Part shown: one piece after another, positions 20,950 through 31,544 of the stretch | Numbering within the stretch: position 1 is the first letter of the stretch | How the letters are laid out: each line of letters opens with the position of its first letter | Assembly: GCA_021927905.1 (NCBI GenBank) | Contig: BLLK01000022.1 | Span: forward strand, 372,001-436,000 | Reading direction: 5' to 3' | Length of the DNA stretch: 64,000 nucleotides | DNA from: Chaetoceros tenuissimus | Lineage: Eukaryota > Bacillariophyta > Thalassiosirophyceae > Chaetocerotales > Chaetocerotaceae | The notes under the pieces: model-generated | Database searches by the model: none | Seen by the model: only the letters and a program-made list of their open reading frames with translations | What the model was told of the DNA's origin: nothing | Position numbers and translations under genes: made by a program

Positions 20950-23130
20950 TTATCGAAATCTATATCTTCTCTTCTTTAGCGCTGCAGCCTGCTTCCGCTT
21001 TCGCTTCCAATCATTGGTAAGACTTTTCCTCTCTTCTTCCCATTTCTCCTTTAGAGCCTCACCAGTCGATGTATCTTTCATCAAATTGATCACAAAGTCA
21101 AGTCCTTCGTTCATGTTGAAAAACTTAGTTGTATATGTATCAAGCTCTTCTTCGGTATATGATAAGCCTCGCCTCTTTTTGAGCTGTGGAACATCTGCCT
21201 CGGCCAATGGAGTTGGAACTGTCACAACTTCATTGTGTGCTTTGGCATCATCCTGGTCAGAAGGATTATCATCAACTGTCGAATCTAATGTAAATCCAAA
21301 AGAGAATCCAGTAGAAGGGGTGTTCTCCTTTTTCTCGTTAGATACACTTGAGCCTTCCTGATTGAGAAATCCAAAGGTGAAACCTCCATCTTCACCGCTT
21401 TTATTTTCTGCACTTTTGTTCTTGTTGAAAAGAGAACTCATTTGAAATGAGCTTTCTTCGTTACGAGCCTCTTGAAATATGTTTTCAAGTTTCTTTTGCT
21501 CATATATATTTTCTGCAGCATTCGGAGGTTTCAAAGACTTTATATCATTGCCACCATTCTCCTCAGTAGTCTTATCAGTCATGTCTTCATCTTCATCGAC
21601 ATTACTATCAGATTCTTCCTTAGCATCTTCGTCTGACTCGCTAGATTCAGCTGAGCTCATAGAATCGTCACTATTCAGACCATCGACGTCCTTCTTTTCT
21701 TCTTCAATTTCATAATTTGTGGCCGTCACAGCTGAAGGATCATATCTTTGCATTGTCAGTCCAAATGCATCCCAACCTTGTTGAGCTTCGGGCTTTGCTT
21801 TGTCTCCACTCTTATTAAAAGCATTGGGTTTGATACCCTCTAATTCTGGAAACATTTTCTGGACAAAATGAAGATTTGATTCTACATCTTCTTCAAGAGA
21901 GAACGGTTCATCTACAAAGTCCGGGTCATTCTCATCTGCAAAAGTAATTTCACCATATCGCAAGGAACTGAAGGCATTGTCCTTGAATTCAGACGCAAAC
22001 TCATTAAGATCATCATGCTTTGTCTTGTTGTAATCAAATTCTTGGTCACCTTTGTTGGGAGAAGTAGAATCATCACTATCACTATCAGAATCTGACCAAA
22101 TATATTTGCTTTCTTTATTTTCGTCGCTTTCGTCATTGACATTGTCTTCTATTTGGACATTCACTTCTGCTGGCTTTATGATATCTTCCTCAGCAATCTT
22201 TTTTTCTGATATCTCTTTATTTTGATCATCGTCACTATTGATACTGTCCTCTTCATCGTCAGACCAATTGTAACCTTGTTTCTCTTTGTCTAGTTCACTC
22301 TCATCTTCAACACTACTAGACGATGGAACTGACGAGTCATCATCCTCGGAAACAACCGTCTGTGGTTCATCCTTTTTCGCAATATTTGCATCTTCATCAT
22401 CACTATATATAATACTACTATGAACCGTCCTTTCCATATTCTCTTCATTGAACTGAATATGAATTGCGCGATTCAAAAAAACTTTACTCTGTAACGAGAG
22501 GTTGGTTTCTTCTCGTTTCACAACTTCTTGTTCCTTATTTGCATTCCTTCTCTTCTTTCTCGATTGTATCCATGCATCCAAATGCTTTTTTCGCTTCTCT
22601 CTTTGTTTTCTAAGCGACAAGTGTAATTCTTTCTGATTTGTTGTGTTGATAGGTTTGGTATCAACAAGATATGCCTCCTCTCCAAATTGTTTGCGTATTC
22701 TCAAATGACGTTTTATTTTGGGGGTTGGCAGACTTTGATTTTGTTTCTGTTCTTCTTCTATGCAAAGTTTTTCTTCTTGTGCTAATTTGGCAGCTTCTTC
22801 TTCTTTTGCTTGCTGTCTTTCAAGTTCCAGTCGCTTCAGAAAGTGTAATTTGGCCTTTTCCACTCGTAACGTACAACCCTTCCATTTCACATTGTTATAT
22901 TGTTTGGCTACAACATCCAATGGCGATACATCATTATTATTGTGTTTATCCTTGTGTTGTATTGTTGCAAAGAAAAATGTCTGTGTATCCTCTCCCCACG
23001 CATTTTTGTAAGATTTGCTTTGATCAAAGGATAGGAATGATATTTGAGGCAGCGTTTTAATCAATCTTTCTTGAACGATTTTGACCGTTAGAACTGGCGG
23101 CTGTATTCCTCCAATATATATTCGTTCCAT
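20950..23130 (-). CDS. NOL8: NOL8-like nucleolar RRM protein
   Basis: Single exon of 726 aa. Residues 1-95 form an RRM-like domain starting MERIYIGGIQPPV; the second RNP is poorly conserved. It is followed by VKWKGCTLRVEKAKLHFLKRL (in two parts, about 80-100), which matches the KWKG-x-LQ-x-x-x-AK-x-x-FL-x-RL signature of NOL8 and its yeast counterpart. The rest is acidic and low-complexity (runs of Asp, Glu and Ser) with a basic C-terminal tail ending KKRRYRFR. The family acts in the nucleolus in rRNA processing and large-subunit assembly. The assignment rests on the RRM junction and the overall layout; sequence in the acidic part cannot support more. Confidence 0.65.
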   Translation of the reverse strand: MERIYIGGIQPPVLTVKIVQERLIKTLPQISFLSFDQSKSYKNAWGEDTQTFFFATIQHKDKHNNNDVSPLDVVAKQYNNVKWKGCTLRVEKAKLHFLKRLELERQQAKEEEAAKLAQEEKLCIEEEQKQNQSLPTPKIKRHLRIRKQFGEEAYLVDTKPINTTNQKELHLSLRKQREKRKKHLDAWIQSRKKRRNANKEQEVVKREETNLSLQSKVFLNRAIHIQFNEENMERTVHSSIIYSDDEDANIAKKDEPQTVVSEDDDSSVPSSSSVEDESELDKEKQGYNWSDDEEDSINSDDDQNKEISEKKIAEEDIIKPAEVNVQIEDNVNDESDENKESKYIWSDSDSDSDDSTSPNKGDQEFDYNKTKHDDLNEFASEFKDNAFSSLRYGEITFADENDPDFVDEPFSLEEDVESNLHFVQKMFPELEGIKPNAFNKSGDKAKPEAQQGWDAFGLTMQRYDPSAVTATNYEIEEEKKDVDGLNSDDSMSSAESSESDEDAKEESDSNVDEDEDMTDKTTEENGGNDIKSLKPPNAAENIYEQKKLENIFQEARNEESSFQMSSLFNKNKSAENKSGEDGGFTFGFLNQEGSSVSNEKKENTPSTGFSFGFTLDSTVDDNPSDQDDAKAHNEVVTVPTPLAEADVPQLKKRRGLSYTEEELDTYTTKFFNMNEGLDFVINLMKDTSTGEALKEKWEEERKSLTNDWKRKRKQAAALKKRRYRFR

Positions 23131-23485
23131 GGTTGGTGTTTATTTGGTGCTATTGAATAGGGTATATGGATCAGCAATCACAATAGAGGTAAACACTGAT
23201 CAATAGAAGAAAGGAAAACATCTCTCCTCAAGAATGAATGGTGTGTCAGATAACCCAATTGGATAGGGATATCGTACATCGATCTTTTGGCCGCTTTTCT
23301 CTGTCATCTCTTTTCAACATCACCACACACATCAACAGATAGATATCTTACGAGTACAACATCACTCTTCAAAGGTCTATTCTGCTCGAAATAAAGATCT
23401 AAAGGCACTAGCTCACCAGATAAAAAACTTACTATTGGGGACTTGGGACTTGAATTTCTCTGTTGAAGATAATTCGAAGAACAAG
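23131..23485. other. Intergenic, divergent promoters
   Basis: 355 nt between the divergent NOL8-like and MoeZ-like genes. The reading frame of the latter is open to 23435 but the first ATG is at 23486. No repeat or RNA gene seen. Confidence 0.4.
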
Positions 23486-25138
23486 ATGAAATATAGCCAA
23501 AGATATCTCTCATCCTCTTCGCAGACAAGAAAATGTGGAATCTTTCTTCTGTTGTTATCTTTTTATCTACCAGTATCCTTTGCATTCGCACCAAAAGGCA
23601 TTTCTACATCTCTTCATAGAAATAATGCTATGGTTTCTAGTTCTAAGCTCTTTTCCTCAAATGAAAAGTCACTTTCCAACTCTGAGATATCCAGATATTC
23701 ACGTCATCTGGTGCTATCCGATGTAGGTGTCAAAGGTCAGACAGCATTTAAAAACTCGTCTATACTTGTAATTGGAGCGGGAGGACTTGGATCTCCATGT
23801 CTGCTATATCTAGCTGCTGCAGGAATAGGGACTATTGGTATCGTGGATGCAGATACAGTTGATGAATCTAATTTACAACGACAAATCATCCACGGAACAT
23901 CTACCATCGGAGTTAGTAAATGTCAATCTGCCAAGCGCCAAATTGAAGACATCAATCCTTATTGCAATGTGATCACTTTCGAAAAAGAATTTACATCGGA
24001 TACTGCTCATGAGATAATGTCTGCTCAAGATTGGGATGTAGTTATCGATGGGAGTGACAACTTTCCAACCAAATATTTGATTAATGATGCATGTGCTATT
24101 CATAATGTCCCTTGGATTTATTCTGCCATTCTAGCTTTTGAGGGTCAAATTTCAGTTTTTAATTACAAAGATGGACCAACTTATCGTGACATGATGGTGA
24201 GTAAAAGAGTGTGACAAGCGATAGCGAGGAACACGACGAACGAAGTGAGCAGTGGAGGAGATATAGATGCGTGCTGTGAACTGAGTGTTTTTTGGGAGAT
24301 GCGCAGTACTATGTCAACACTTTCTTTCAACTGTTCCTCGCTCCTATTCATACTTCTTCTTCTTCCTGATTCTTCATTTTTCTCTCTCGTCATTATTTAC
24401 TTTACTCACATACAATACCCCATCCCACAGCCTGTTCCCCCTGATCCTGGTGCAGTACCATCATGTGCAGAAGGTGGAGTACTTGGAGTACTGCCAGGTG
24501 TATTTGGTTGTCTTCAAGCAACTGAGGCACTCAAGATTCTACTAGTGAAAGGCAAAGTGGATGGATATTTAGAAAAGGAACAAGGATTACTTGTTGGAAG
24601 AATACTGATTTATGATGCTTTGAAAATGCTTTTCACTGAGGCTGGAGTGCAAAAGTTGAACGATAGAGAAGAAATTTCGGAACTTATTGATTATCAAGGC
24701 TTTTGTGCTGGACCAAGTAGTGGTTCAAAGCCTGCTACTTCGAAAGAACCAAAGAAGGAAGGAAGGACGATGGATGAAGCAGAAAGTGACGACAGCCAAG
24801 AAAATGCTGAACCAGAATTCCACAGTTTGACACCAACGGAGGCATTGGACAAATTAAGAAATGGGTGGTCTCCGTGGGTAATGGATGTTCGACTTCAGAC
24901 GGAACATGATATTGTGGCATTACCTTTCACTGATATTGTATCACCACATAGAACAGTACAAGTACATGAAATACCAGTCGATGGAGATGTACTAGTTTAT
25001 TGTAAGGCAGGAGTTCGTGGAAAGAAAGCATGCAAACGACTCATAGATCTAGGAGTAGATGCTGATAGACTTTACAATTTAGATGGAGGCATCATGAGAT
25101 GGAGAACTGATATTGATAGCAGCATGCCCAAATACTAA
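23486..25138 (+). CDS. Plastid-targeted MoeZ/UBA4-like E1 adenylyltransferase with rhodanese domain
   Basis: Exons 23486-24196 and 24431-25138 (phase 0) give 472 aa. The presequence has a hydrophobic core and ends SFAFAPKG (31-38), the canonical diatom plastid motif. The E1 domain has GAGGLGS (97-103), NLQRQ (129-133), DGSDNF and the catalytic Cys249 in VPSCAEGG. The rhodanese domain ends with the active-site loop CKAGVRG (Cys428) and LDGGIMRW. The protein adenylates the C-terminal glycine of a small sulfur carrier and thiolates it, feeding molybdopterin, thiamine or tRNA thiolation. The zinc-binding CxxC of MoeB/MOCS3 is replaced by GPTYRD, as in actinobacterial MoeZ and cyanobacterial forms, so an endosymbiont origin is plausible. 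The 234-nt intron is unusual (see repeat entry). Confidence 0.85.
24197..24430 (+). repeat. Long intron bounded by inverted repeats
   Basis: This intron of the MoeZ-like gene is 234 nt, about three times the local norm. It begins GTGAGTAAA (24197-24205) exactly at the splice donor, and the reverse complement TTTACTCAC lies at 24401-24409, 21 nt before the acceptor. A second perfect pair, AGCGAGGAACA (24223-24233) and TGTTCCTCGCT (24332-24342), lies inside. The nested arms suggest a fold-back element turned intron (introner-like). I see no target-site duplication. Confidence 0.5.
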
Positions 25139-25256
25139 AACAAACATCTTAAAGATATACTTCAAAATAAATGTAGTTCCTAAATTGCTCGAGATTTATA
25201 CATTCTTTATCGATATCAATGCGTAATTTTGTCATCGAACTGAATCCATTACCTAT

Positions 25257-28052
25257 CTAGTTAGACGCAGACTTTCCGCTGGTCTCACTTTCTTCATCTG
25301 ATGATTCATCTGATTCAGACTCAGATTCAGACTCGTTGATTTTCTTACTTTCGGTCATGGTGAATTGGTATTCTTCTTCGTCATCGATTGATGATGAAGC
25401 CTTCTTTCCAAACATCGAATCATTCAATCTAGGGAAAGCTGGTGAGTACATTTTCATTTTGCGCCATTAATTGATTGTAAGCTGTATCTTCACGTACCTA
25501 TTGTAATCTACCTTTGTTCTATTTCTTTTTCCACGTACTATATTAGCAGTATCAAGCTTTCCAATATCATTTGTTGGCTTCGCTCCAGTATCTTCACCAT
25601 AAATTGGATTGCTTCCTCGTCGCAACCTTTTACTTTTTCGTACGTTGCTATCTTGACTGTTGCCATCAGTCTCACTATCGTCATCGTCTGAATCACTTTC
25701 AGAACAAGATAAAGCTGACAATTCTGATTTATCAATTCCCCAGTCAACACCATCTGATCCATCATCAGAGGAATCATCTTCTTCACCATCTGATGAAGCT
25801 TTACTAGCTCCAGAGTCGAATGTTTTGTCGCTTTCGTCATCGTTTATATCATCATTGTTTGTCGTAAAACCTTCCTCTGTTGTACCATCAACATCTTTCG
25901 CTATTTCAATACCAAGTAAGTTTGCGAGAACATGGTCAGAGTTTTCATTTCTTTTGCCTATTTTCCATTTCTCTGCAGCTTTCAAAGCAGACAGAGCTTC
26001 GGGAAAGATATCATCCGCATGATCCCAAGACTTTGTTGATTCATTATCAGCGTGCGCCTCCTTTTCTTCGTATCCATGATACTCTGATTCAGTATAATGT
26101 ATTGTTTTCGCGAAGCAAACGCAGTAAGGACAAAACCAAGTTCCATCTGGACTATCATCAAGCATTTTTTGTGTGACATTGGGCATACAACATTTCATGT
26201 GGAATGCTCTAAAGCAATGCTGACCATCACACATGATAACATCATTCTCATCCTCTTCGTCAGCATGTCCACTGTAGCACACACAACACTTGATCTTATC
26301 TGGTGCATCATCTGATTCATCTTCTCCATCATCTTCATCTGCGTCATAGTCTTTTATGTCAAATCTAGGCTCAGTTCTGATCGTTCCTTGTACAAACAAT
26401 TTCTGCTCCAGCACTTCAAAGTCAATAACAGGATCAGTGATAACTTGCTTATTTGAGGCGTGTTCAGAATTTCCGGTGGAACCATGATCTAGTGAAATAA
26501 CCATAGGGACTGATGAACCGTTTGTTTTGGAATCTTCACGAGAAGCACTCTTGTTTGTACTCTTACCATTGTCCCCATTTGGAAGACATAACTTGGCTGG
26601 AGTAAATTTACCTTCTTCTTTTGCCTTTACAAACCATTTCCGCAACTCTTCTCTATCTTTTTTATTACGAATTACATGTTGCAAAGTGAAAAATACATTG
26701 CGTAGTTTCAATTTGCATTTAGACAGGCGCATAACATTTTGTACCAATTCTTGAGGCAATTGATGAGTCCTATTATACTTTTCAATCAAAGCTTTTCTTG
26801 CCCTATTGTTTGTTTCTGTCAATGCTCTTATGGAGTTCTGACATAGTCTGATAGACGAGAGATTATGATCTATAGTTTTGACAAGTTGCTGACTTCCCTT
26901 CCGAAGAAGATCTGCTTTCATTTGAGACGAGTGATATTCAAAACGCATTTGAATTTCTGATTTACTAATTTGATGATTTGCCCCATTGATAGTGTTCTCG
27001 TTTTCAAACTTTTGCGGTGTACTATCATTATTTCCAGATGTATCATCCCTCTCTTCATCCTGTGCCACACGATAAATGACATCCAACTCTTCCACAGACG
27101 GTGGTGAAGTATCAACTAAACACAAGTCATTGCTCTTACTACCATTTTCTAACTTTCCCCCTTCGCGTTGTTTCTTTGGAGATGAAGATAATTTTGGCCT
27201 ACCACGTTGTCCCTTTTTCATCGTCAAGATTTTAGCTTTGTATTGACAAATGAGACAATACCAATCTTTTCGAGGCACCGATAGAATTGGAACAAAATGA
27301 CAACGTTGATGATAGCACCGATCACACCCATCGCAAATAAGCAATGCATTATTAGGATCATGTAAATCTGGAGGCAACTTTACACCATAAAAGTCTTCAC
27401 TCTCTTCACTTGAACAAGACTGTTGTTTACTAGAGGTCATGGATTGACCATTTTTCATAGATTCCTTGTCCTCATCTTTCATACTTGCATCATGTGAACT
27501 ATTCATATCTTCATCGTCATCGTCATCTGCATCACTGTCAGAGTCACTGTCGGAATCTTCTTCTACTGGCCAATTGAATTGATCCCGATCAGAATAGTCC
27601 ACACTACAAAGACACATACAACAAATCATTTCATTCTCGTCAAGAGAAGAAGACTCGTCACTATGACTAGCGTCATCACTACTTTTACCACACGATGAGT
27701 TTTTTGCATTTGAAACATCGTCGTTATTATCTAGATTGCCATCAGACTTTTTCTGCCTTTTACGATATTTTCGGTTTGGGCGTAGCATTTCTTCAATTTT
27801 TTCTTGTTCAGTCTGTTGCACTTCTTTCATTTTTTGCGATACTTTTCGTTGGCGTTTCTTTCTCCCAGCAGTTACAGTAATGATTTCAACAGATGGTTTG
27901 GGAGGAGTTCTTTGACGCTTCGATCTTCGCGGTGTTGTTGACGGAGACTTTGGCTGCTTCTTCTTTTCGTCTTTTGCATCCGATGAAGTTGACGCATTGC
28001 TAGTTTTAGATGCAGAGCTTTCTCCCTTCATAGCTTTCTTTGCAGGCGACAT
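25257..28052 (-). CDS. PHD-finger chromatin protein
   Basis: Exons (minus strand) 25498-28052 and 25257-25428 (intron 69 nt, phase 2) give 908 aa. The acceptor at 25429/25430 restores the frame as DYNR-LNDSMFG. The start is the first ATG (28052). The N-terminus is basic and Ser/Thr-rich. A split PHD finger begins ICCMCLC (about 142-148), is interrupted by an acidic Ser/Asp insertion, and resumes LLICDGCDRCYHQRC ending WYCLICQ (about 270). An AT-hook-like RGRPK follows. A helical block (about 360-480) contains ALTETNNRARK. A second PHD (about 615-680) has KCCVCYSG, DGQHCFRAFHMKCC and WFCPYC. The C-terminus is acidic. PHD fingers read histone H3 tails; the protein is probably a subunit or reader in chromatin regulation, but I cannot name a specific complex. 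Confidence 0.75.
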
Positions 28053-28721
28053 TATCAAATCGAAGAGTACTGTACATAGATTCTAGTAGCTTGTTTCTAT
28101 ATTTGGACTGCAATGAATACAAGTTGCGAAGAGTGACAGTAAAATTGTTTGTTGATGAAGTAATGAGATGATAGATGATATTGATGCAGGATGCAGAGAG
28201 CAGTGTGAGAGTGGTGAGAGGAGCGAGTGAGCAGAGTACACACCATGCTGAGGGAGCATATAACTGTTGCTTAACCGAAGAAAAAGCGCGCGTCAAGAAG
28301 ATATGACTATCCTTGTTTGGTGTCCTACTATGTCACCAAGCCCGTGTCAAAGGTCATAACAGAATTTTCAATTTCATTTGAGATTAATGTCTTGTCTGTA
28401 ACCTTTGCATATCATTGTAGTAATTTTCTAAACAACAAGAAAAGAGAAAATCACAATTAACTAACAAAATTCCATCGTGATCTATTTGATAATAAGAATC
28501 CATACATAACATAGTAATAGTTAGAAATAGTGACTCAATTGTCATTTTATTAGAGACGGGGTTAGTTCTGAGTCTTAGCCTTCTCACTTGCGCTTCTCAA
28601 AATAAACAAAACAGAGAAAAGTGCACAGCACTGTCGAATATTCATAGTCGAATATCAAAGTATTTCAAAGTAGCTAAAAAAAAATCGTAGAGTACAACTT
28701 GTTCACATCACGTATCAACTG
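28053..28721. other. Intergenic, divergent promoters
   Basis: 669 nt between the PHD gene and copy C of the sulfotransferase-like family, which diverge. There is a purine-rich patch near 28190-28240. I see no coding sequence with family features, no RNA gene and no clear repeat. Confidence 0.4.
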
Positions 28722-30437
28722 ATGTTAGAGAAGAAGAAAGCGATGAGACGATGGGCTTTTTTACCTTTCCTGGCATATCTCGCATGGTATAGTTATATAT
28801 GCGAGATGAACACTGAGAACTCTACCACTAGAAGAAGTGTTTTTATGAAGATGGATCGATTGCTTACCAACGACCTTGGCAATGGATATTGCGAGTGGCA
28901 ACCTCCTCTCTATGATATACCAGAAGAGATCGACTTCTACAAAACTGCTGTTGTCGGCTTTCCAAGTGGTGACAAACGCATGATTTACGTTCAAATGGAA
29001 GCTCTAGCGGGATGGGGTAAGTGTGGTCTATACCCAATACATACATTTATATATTTATCTCATTCAAGTTTTCTTCCAACATGATTTTTTCCACCATTGC
29101 TCCTATTTACTTCCAGCTGCCAAAGACGAGTGGGACTTTGAATTCCTTGGCATGTCGAATCACCCCTTCATCAAAGGTACGGAATATATTCTTAAATCTT
29201 TTCGTAATGAAGAAGCCTCATATCACTCAATTCTCTTTTCTTTATCGTGATTTAGCAAACTACCCGCATCATGAAGGCATATGGGGATGGGAAGATGCAG
29301 CTGATCAAGTCGTAATGATGATACGAAACATTCGTAGATCTATGGTGGAATATCATGATATTCTGTGGGATATTGGGTAAGTAGACCGATGCTGAAATGA
29401 ATAATAAAGTGAGTCTTATATATCTCAACTTATCCATTCGAAGATATGCAAAAACATGGGATCAGGCAAATATGTTTCTTGATAATCTCTATTTCGAGAG
29501 ACCTCCTATGGAAGACTTTCTTGCGTGGAGAGACCTGCGCGTACTTGACGAAGTGCATTGGTATGGATGGTTCATCGACTACTGGATGGAAGGTGGTCTT
29601 CTCCGAGACATTTTTACTCATAAGATCACCACGCCTGAGCATTGGAATATGCTCATGTTGCCTACGGCTTTTAGTAAGGAAGAAGTAGATTACGATCTCA
29701 TCATTGGAAACAAAACTGTAACTCCTTCCTATGACTATCACTGCACCAACGGCGACATTAGTGGCGGATGCGAGCCTGTTGCTGTTATCTCGGCAGAGAA
29801 ACTCGCCGATTACACCGAGGGCCCAGCTGAGACTCGCAAGATTGCCCAAGTCCTGATGAATAATGAGAAAATGGCCAAGTGGGTCATTTCAGAAGAGGCG
29901 TGGCACTGTGTTTGGGAGGAGCTGATTGTCAATAGGAAGGGACTTAGAACAATCCAAGATAGACCTTTTGTCGAAGCTGACTACAACTTCTCTGCAGAGA
30001 TGCTGGAAGGAATGCTTCATGAACTTGATAGACTGATTGCTAAATACAGCTCTGATGAATGGAATACAAAAGAGACAGCTAATCGAGTTGTGGAGCTACT
30101 TACTTGGCATCGAGATTTGATCCAAACCGAGTTGGATGAAGTAAACTCTGGTACACGCGTCTTGACTGACAATGACATCCTGGGGCCAAAAGAGAGGATC
30201 AAGCGGAAAGTAAAGAAACTTGAAGATGAAATCTTCGAGAAAACTGGGGATAAAGATCAAGCAAAGGCTGATGCTAGGCACCTTGCCCATCGTCATTCGC
30301 AGGAGAAGAAAGATTACACTGAATATTTCGAAGCTCTCAATAAAGCGCTACATAAGAGAAGGAGGGAAAAGAATGAAAAAGATAGTTTAGAAAGAGGCGA
30401 GATTCTCAGACGTTATTTATCCAAACGGTTGAAATAG
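28722..30437 (+). CDS. Sulfotransferase-like type II membrane protein, copy C
   Basis: Exons 28722-29016, 29117-29176, 29256-29376 and 29444-30437 give 489 aa, with the same four-exon build and phases as copies A and B. N-terminal membrane segment (about 10-27), CEWQPPLYDIPEE, loop GFPSGDKR and IRNIRRSMVEY are all present. The central part (EEVDYDLIIGNKTVTPSYDYH, in two pieces) matches copy B, whereas the last 170 residues, including KERIKRKVKKLEDEIFEKTG and the tail LERGEILRRYLSKRLK, match copy A almost exactly. The gene is therefore a mosaic of the two neighbours or of their ancestors. Same tentative function as copy A. Confidence 0.7.
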
Positions 30438-30524
30438 AAGTTTGGATTTCATTGACTTGTTAGTCTATATAAATAGAAATAGTATATGATAAGAACGCAA
30501 CAATTGCGGCGTATACTCTATACT

Positions 30525-30857
30525 TTACATTTCTCTTGCTAGAGGTACGATTAAAGATTTTCTTTTCTCCTCCTGATTTGTTCCTTTCCCTCGTTTTTTG
30601 CATGTTGTAATTACAAATGGTATTGTCGAAGAAGAAGTATCATTGGTATTATCAGCATCCTCGTTTGAAAATTCAATGGTTTCGCAATCTTCTTCGTCAT
30701 TGTCATCGGATCGGCAGCTGTAAAAAGAGCCAGGGTTCTTTCGACATTTTTCTGTAATACGTTTTGCATTGATTTCAACAGCGACTGGTCTTGAAAACGA
30801 ATGAGCCAATACTGGAACCAAAACGAGAAAAGTCAGCCTGTAAACTTGATACAGCAT
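30525..30857 (-). CDS. Small protein with signal peptide, unknown function
   Basis: Single frame of 110 aa. It starts with a hydrophobic segment MLYQVYRLTFLVLVPVLA followed by HSFSRP, which may be a signal peptide or a diatom plastid motif with Phe at +1. The mature part is short, polar and acidic with four cysteines (two pairs, CRKNPGSFYSC and one each later) and a basic tail. I recognise no family. It is convergent with copy C, 87 nt apart. The signal peptide is the only support that it is real. Confidence 0.4.
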   Translation of the reverse strand: MLYQVYRLTFLVLVPVLAHSFSRPVAVEINAKRITEKCRKNPGSFYSCRSDDNDEEDCETIEFSNEDADNTNDTSSSTIPFVITTCKKRGKGTNQEEKRKSLIVPLAREM

Positions 30858-30949
30858 TCCAATAACAAATAAAAGGAAATGACACCCTGCAACAAATTCG
30901 ATAATCTATTTAGTATTTCAAAACAGAATGTGTGAGAATAATCAAAGCT

Positions 30950-31378
30950 TTAGAAGTCTTGAAGAAGTTGACATAGCAAGTAACCTACCATTTCAATTTC
31001 AAGAGCGTTGTACTTTTTTGGTAACGAGACACAAGATAGCTTGTGTTGCTTTGTCGCGATAAAGTTCGGGTTTACATGATAGAAACAGAGGGAAATCCAG
31101 AAGCAAAACATTATGATTAACGAAAGAAGATATTTGTAGTCCAATACAATACCAGTTAGTAGCCAAATAATCAAGTAAACGACCAAATAGTTGTGTTTGT
31201 AGCGAGCAAAGTTTTTCTTCGATCTCAATACCAAGACCCCAATTGTATCAGAAGATTTCATCTTCGACAAGTCTAGAAAATCATCCCAATCCAAAGGAGA
31301 CGTAAAAGGAATCTCCAAAATACACTTCCAAGTTTGAGTGTTTAGCACACTCCACGAGACTCTTTCTTGATGAAACAT
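30950..31378 (-). CDS. PRA1-like small membrane protein
   Basis: Single frame of 142 aa. After a 50-residue N-terminus comes RSKKNFARYKHNYLVVYL, comparable to the R-x-x-x-N-x-x-Y-x-x-NY motif before the first membrane segment of PRA1 (prenylated Rab acceptor) proteins. Two closely spaced hydrophobic segments follow (about 65-82 and 85-102), and a further weak one near the C-terminus. PRA1 proteins sit in ER, Golgi or endosomal membranes and act on Rab GTPases. The match is short, so the family call is tentative. It lies 92 nt from the preceding small gene in the same orientation. Confidence 0.45.
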   Translation of the reverse strand: MFHQERVSWSVLNTQTWKCILEIPFTSPLDWDDFLDLSKMKSSDTIGVLVLRSKKNFARYKHNYLVVYLIIWLLTGIVLDYKYLLSLIIMFCFWISLCFYHVNPNFIATKQHKLSCVSLPKKYNALEIEMVGYLLCQLLQDF

Positions 31379-31544
31379 CTTTTTCTTTTTTCTTGGCTGT
31401 TTCTATGTGACGCTTTGAATTGAAATTGTAGATCGTTATGTACGTACAAATACTGCAACTAGATTCAAACAACGACAAAAACCAAAGTGTGGTACCTAAT
31501 CTACTGCGCTAAACAATAATTCCTTTTTAAAATACCCTACTTTG

